From Chloroflexota bacterium (GTDB taxonomy: Bacteria; Chloroflexota; Anaerolineae; Anaerolineales; Anaerolineaceae), in NCBI GenBank assembly GCA_029777225.1, contig JAKOSR010000170.1, positions 1 to 15,400 on the forward strand: DNA of 15,400 nt, read 5' to 3'. Under the pieces are notes generated by a model. The model was given only the letters and a program-made list of their open reading frames with translations, searched no databases and had not been told where the DNA came from. Positions 13,924 to 15,400 of this stretch are shown piece after piece. Position numbers and translations under genes: made by a program. Position 1 is the first letter of the stretch, and every line of letters begins with the position of its first letter.

Positions 13924-14457
13924 ATGAAACGATGCTCTGAATGCAGTTTACTCGCGGATAATGGTGATAAACACTGCCCTACGTGTGGAACACCTTTTCC
14001 TTACGACCCCAAGGTGACGCCGTATTCCGAAACAAAACTCCTCATCATTGTGGTTGTGCTTGCCCTGGCCGCGGTGGTGTATTTCAAGGTCCGTCCGCTC
14101 CCGTTGCCAGACCCCACAACCTGCTCACGAACGAGCCTTAACCGCTTTGAAGCAATTGTTTACCATAACCATCAAAAAGCCATGACCATCCTGGCGGAAA
14201 ACTACATTTCATCCAAGCATCTCAGTTCCCTGATGTTGGTGAGAAGGCAGGCTGACGCGTTGGCAGTGCCGGCCTGCCTCGAAACGGCAAAACAGTATTA
14301 CGTGGATTACTTGGAATCCATCTATTATACGGCTGCGCTTTCGGCTTCGTGGGGTTTTGAGCCGGCCACTTTGGCGGCAGAATCCGCCAGTAACAGCATG
14401 GATGCGTTGAAAGCCCAATTTGACCTGGTCAGTCGCTGCCTGCCGAATTGCCCATAG
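13924..14457 (+). CDS. Zinc-ribbon membrane protein with Cys-containing outer domain
   Basis: A 177-aa protein. The N-terminus has Cys4-x2-Cys7 and Cys18-x2-Cys21-Gly, a zinc ribbon of the short double-CxxC kind. One membrane helix follows at about residues 39-54 (LLIIVVVLALAAVVYF). The remaining 120 residues are helical and should lie outside the membrane, with the ribbon inside. Four cysteines at 67, 118, 172 and 176 could form two disulfides. The segment RRQADALAVPACLETAKQYY resembles a VPxC helical domain that I associate with exported Chloroflexota proteins, but only from memory. The function is unknown. GTGGAAAACG before the ATG gives a weak ribosome binding site. Local base composition is more AT-rich than in the genes upstream. 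Confidence 0.75.
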   Translation: MKRCSECSLLADNGDKHCPTCGTPFPYDPKVTPYSETKLLIIVVVLALAAVVYFKVRPLPLPDPTTCSRTSLNRFEAIVYHNHQKAMTILAENYISSKHLSSLMLVRRQADALAVPACLETAKQYYVDYLESIYYTAALSASWGFEPATLAAESASNSMDALKAQFDLVSRCLPNCP

Positions 14458-14492
14458 TCCATTTTATTTGAGGGTTGGATTCGGATTCTAAA

Positions 14493-14526
14493 CGAACGTT
14501 CGCCAGCAATGCACCGTAAATGCTGG
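14493..14526. other. Palindrome and weak hairpin downstream of the zinc-ribbon gene
   Basis: CGAACGTTCG (14493-14502) is a perfect 10-bp palindrome, followed by CCAGCA (14503-14508) and TGCTGG (14521-14526), which could form a 6-bp stem with a 12-nt loop. No U-tract follows, so termination is uncertain. The rest of 14527-14638 shows nothing I can identify. Confidence 0.3.
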
Positions 14527-14638
14527 TCCTGGAACGGAAAATGCATCTGGTATTTCTAATCTATTTGACTTGACAACCACGCTGCCATGTGGCTGCCTTT
14601 GCCTATTGTGCTTGTTTCATGTCATAAGTTGGGAATGG

Positions 14639-14661
14639 TTGACGGTCCGTCAATCATGACG
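14639..14661 (+). promoter_or_regulatory. Overlapping inverted repeats upstream of the secreted protein gene
   Basis: TTGACGGTCCGTCAA (14639-14653) is a perfect 7+1+7 inverted repeat, and CGTCA (14648-14652) is again inverted against TGACG (14657-14661). TGACG half-sites thus alternate three times. A -10-like TATAAA lies at 14669-14674, 8 nt downstream, so a protein bound here could control the gene starting at 14700. Confidence 0.45.
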
Positions 14662-14699
14662 CTACGGATATAAATTCAGTTCAGAATAACGGAGAAGAA

Positions 14700-15400
14700 A
14701 TGAAACACCAAAATATTGTCTCAATACTACTTGCGCTCGCACTATTGCTTGCAGCCTCCGGTTTTGGCGTATTTGACCAGAGGGCAGCTGCCAAATCCGT
14801 CTCTCTCAGCAACCCGTCAACTGGTCTTGCCAGCGAAAAACAGCCAGTGGACCGCATTACAGGCACCGCTCCAGTGCTGAGTTTTGGGGAAGAGCTGGAA
14901 TCAATCAACGCGAAATTGCTTGGATCGGAAGCAGGAAAACCAAACGCCGTGGCCGCGGAAGCCTTTATATTGGACAACTTCAACCGGGAAGATGGTCCAC
15001 TCACCGGTTCCTGGGCAGTCAGGGCTGGGGATTGTTCCATCAGCTCAAGTGCCGCCATCTGCGGTGATTATGGCCTTGCTACCTATTACGGCGCGCCTGG
15101 GGATGGCAATACCGCTGAAATGGATATTGAAACCCGGGGAACAGCCGAGCAGTACGCCGCTTTGGTGCTGAACTTCGGTGGGGACGGCAAAAACATTTTT
15201 ATCAAGGTTCAACAGCAGGAAGGGTCGGGCCAATTTGAGTACCTGGGCTGTTATATGGGAAACAACTTGACCCCGTTTGGGCAGGGATTTAGGGCGTTGA
15301 ATTCCATTTTTGGCAGCGCGCACATGAAGGCTACGCACATTGGTTCCACGATCGCCATTGAATTCACCAATGTGGATAACGGTGAGCAGCCGGACCAACG
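14700..15400 (+). CDS. Secreted protein with Sec signal peptide, 3' end outside window
   Basis: The frame is open from ATG 14700 to the window end (233 codons and two bases). GGAG at 14691-14694 lies 5 nt before the ATG. The first residues (MKHQNIVSILLALALLLAAS) form a Sec leader without lipobox Cys, so the protein should be exported; cleavage near AAA at about residues 29-31 is plausible. A low-complexity stretch follows to about residue 90. Then comes DNFNREDGPLTGSW, a motif that in other exported proteins opens LamG-like beta-sandwich domains, followed by alternating short beta-type segments (MDIETRG, YAALVLNFGG, NIFIKVQQQEG). Ligand and role are unknown. Confidence 0.82.
   Translation, partial: MKHQNIVSILLALALLLAASGFGVFDQRAAAKSVSLSNPSTGLASEKQPVDRITGTAPVLSFGEELESINAKLLGSEAGKPNAVAAEAFILDNFNREDGPLTGSWAVRAGDCSISSSAAICGDYGLATYYGAPGDGNTAEMDIETRGTAEQYAALVLNFGGDGKNIFIKVQQQEGSGQFEYLGCYMGNNLTPFGQGFRALNSIFGSAHMKATHIGSTIAIEFTNVDNGEQPDQ

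Noticed and set aside
14493..14502. LexA/SOS box
   Set aside because: CGAACGTTCG lacks the 4-nt spacer of the Gram-positive GAAC-N4-GTTC box, and no SOS gene follows.
14681..15058. 125-codon frame antisense to the secreted protein
   Set aside because: The plus-strand frame has a ribosome binding site, a Sec leader and a recognisable motif; the antisense frame has none.

Overview
The window reads as chromosomal DNA of a GC-rich, free-living bacterium, most likely a member of the Chloroflexota (Anaerolineae or a relative). This is an inference from gene content. A GT-C/NHL fusion of the TIGR03663 (Agl23-like) type, a lipoprotein with a Thr/Pro linker and an NBR1-type Ig domain, a combined phosphoglucose/phosphomannose isomerase and several secreted proteins with short Sec leaders form a combination I associate with that phylum. 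No phage, transposase, integrase or CRISPR genes are visible.

Layout. (1) 1-2637, plus strand: the C-terminal half of an MFS transporter overlaps a GH2 glycosidase by 4 nt, which suggests a sugar uptake and hydrolysis pair. (2) 2688-6269, minus strand: a large membrane protein with a GT-C glycosyltransferase-like N-terminal part and a C-terminal six-blade NHL propeller; a strong shared terminator separates it from the GH2 gene. (3) 6458-8209, plus strand: a lipoprotein whose -10 box lies so close to its ATG that the mRNA is probably leaderless, followed 21 nt later by the isomerase. (4) 8262-8489, minus strand: a 75-aa glycine-zipper membrane protein. (5) 8723-10412, plus strand: tRNA-Ser(GGA), a 27-codon small ORF with a good ribosome binding site, an Imm-5-like protein, an 18-codon upstream ORF and a PD-(D/E)XK nuclease with four cysteines placed as in Fe-S nucleases of the AddB/Cas4 type. 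(6) 10466-13191, minus strand: an S9 serine peptidase and a monoacylglycerol-lipase-like hydrolase, 20 nt apart, apparently one operon. (7) 13271-13739, plus strand: tRNA-Lys(TTT) with a good promoter, running directly into five tandem units of 73-74 bp. (8) 13924-15400, plus strand: a zinc-ribbon membrane protein, then the start of a secreted protein cut by the window end.

The most unusual element is the array after tRNA-Lys. Each unit reproduces the T-arm and 3' acceptor strand of the tRNA, but with a GC-rich hairpin-forming insertion of about 23 nt inside the T-loop. Each unit also carries the T-rich trailer that follows the tRNA. A 13-nt trailer core identical to this one follows tRNA-Ser(GGA) 4.5 kb upstream. 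I know of no named element with this structure.

Most of the other genes are ordinary metabolic, cell-envelope or hydrolytic genes in short operons. The two converging strand changes with complete spacing (2647-2669 and 8234-8260) carry clear hairpin terminators; 10431-10467 carries weaker ones.
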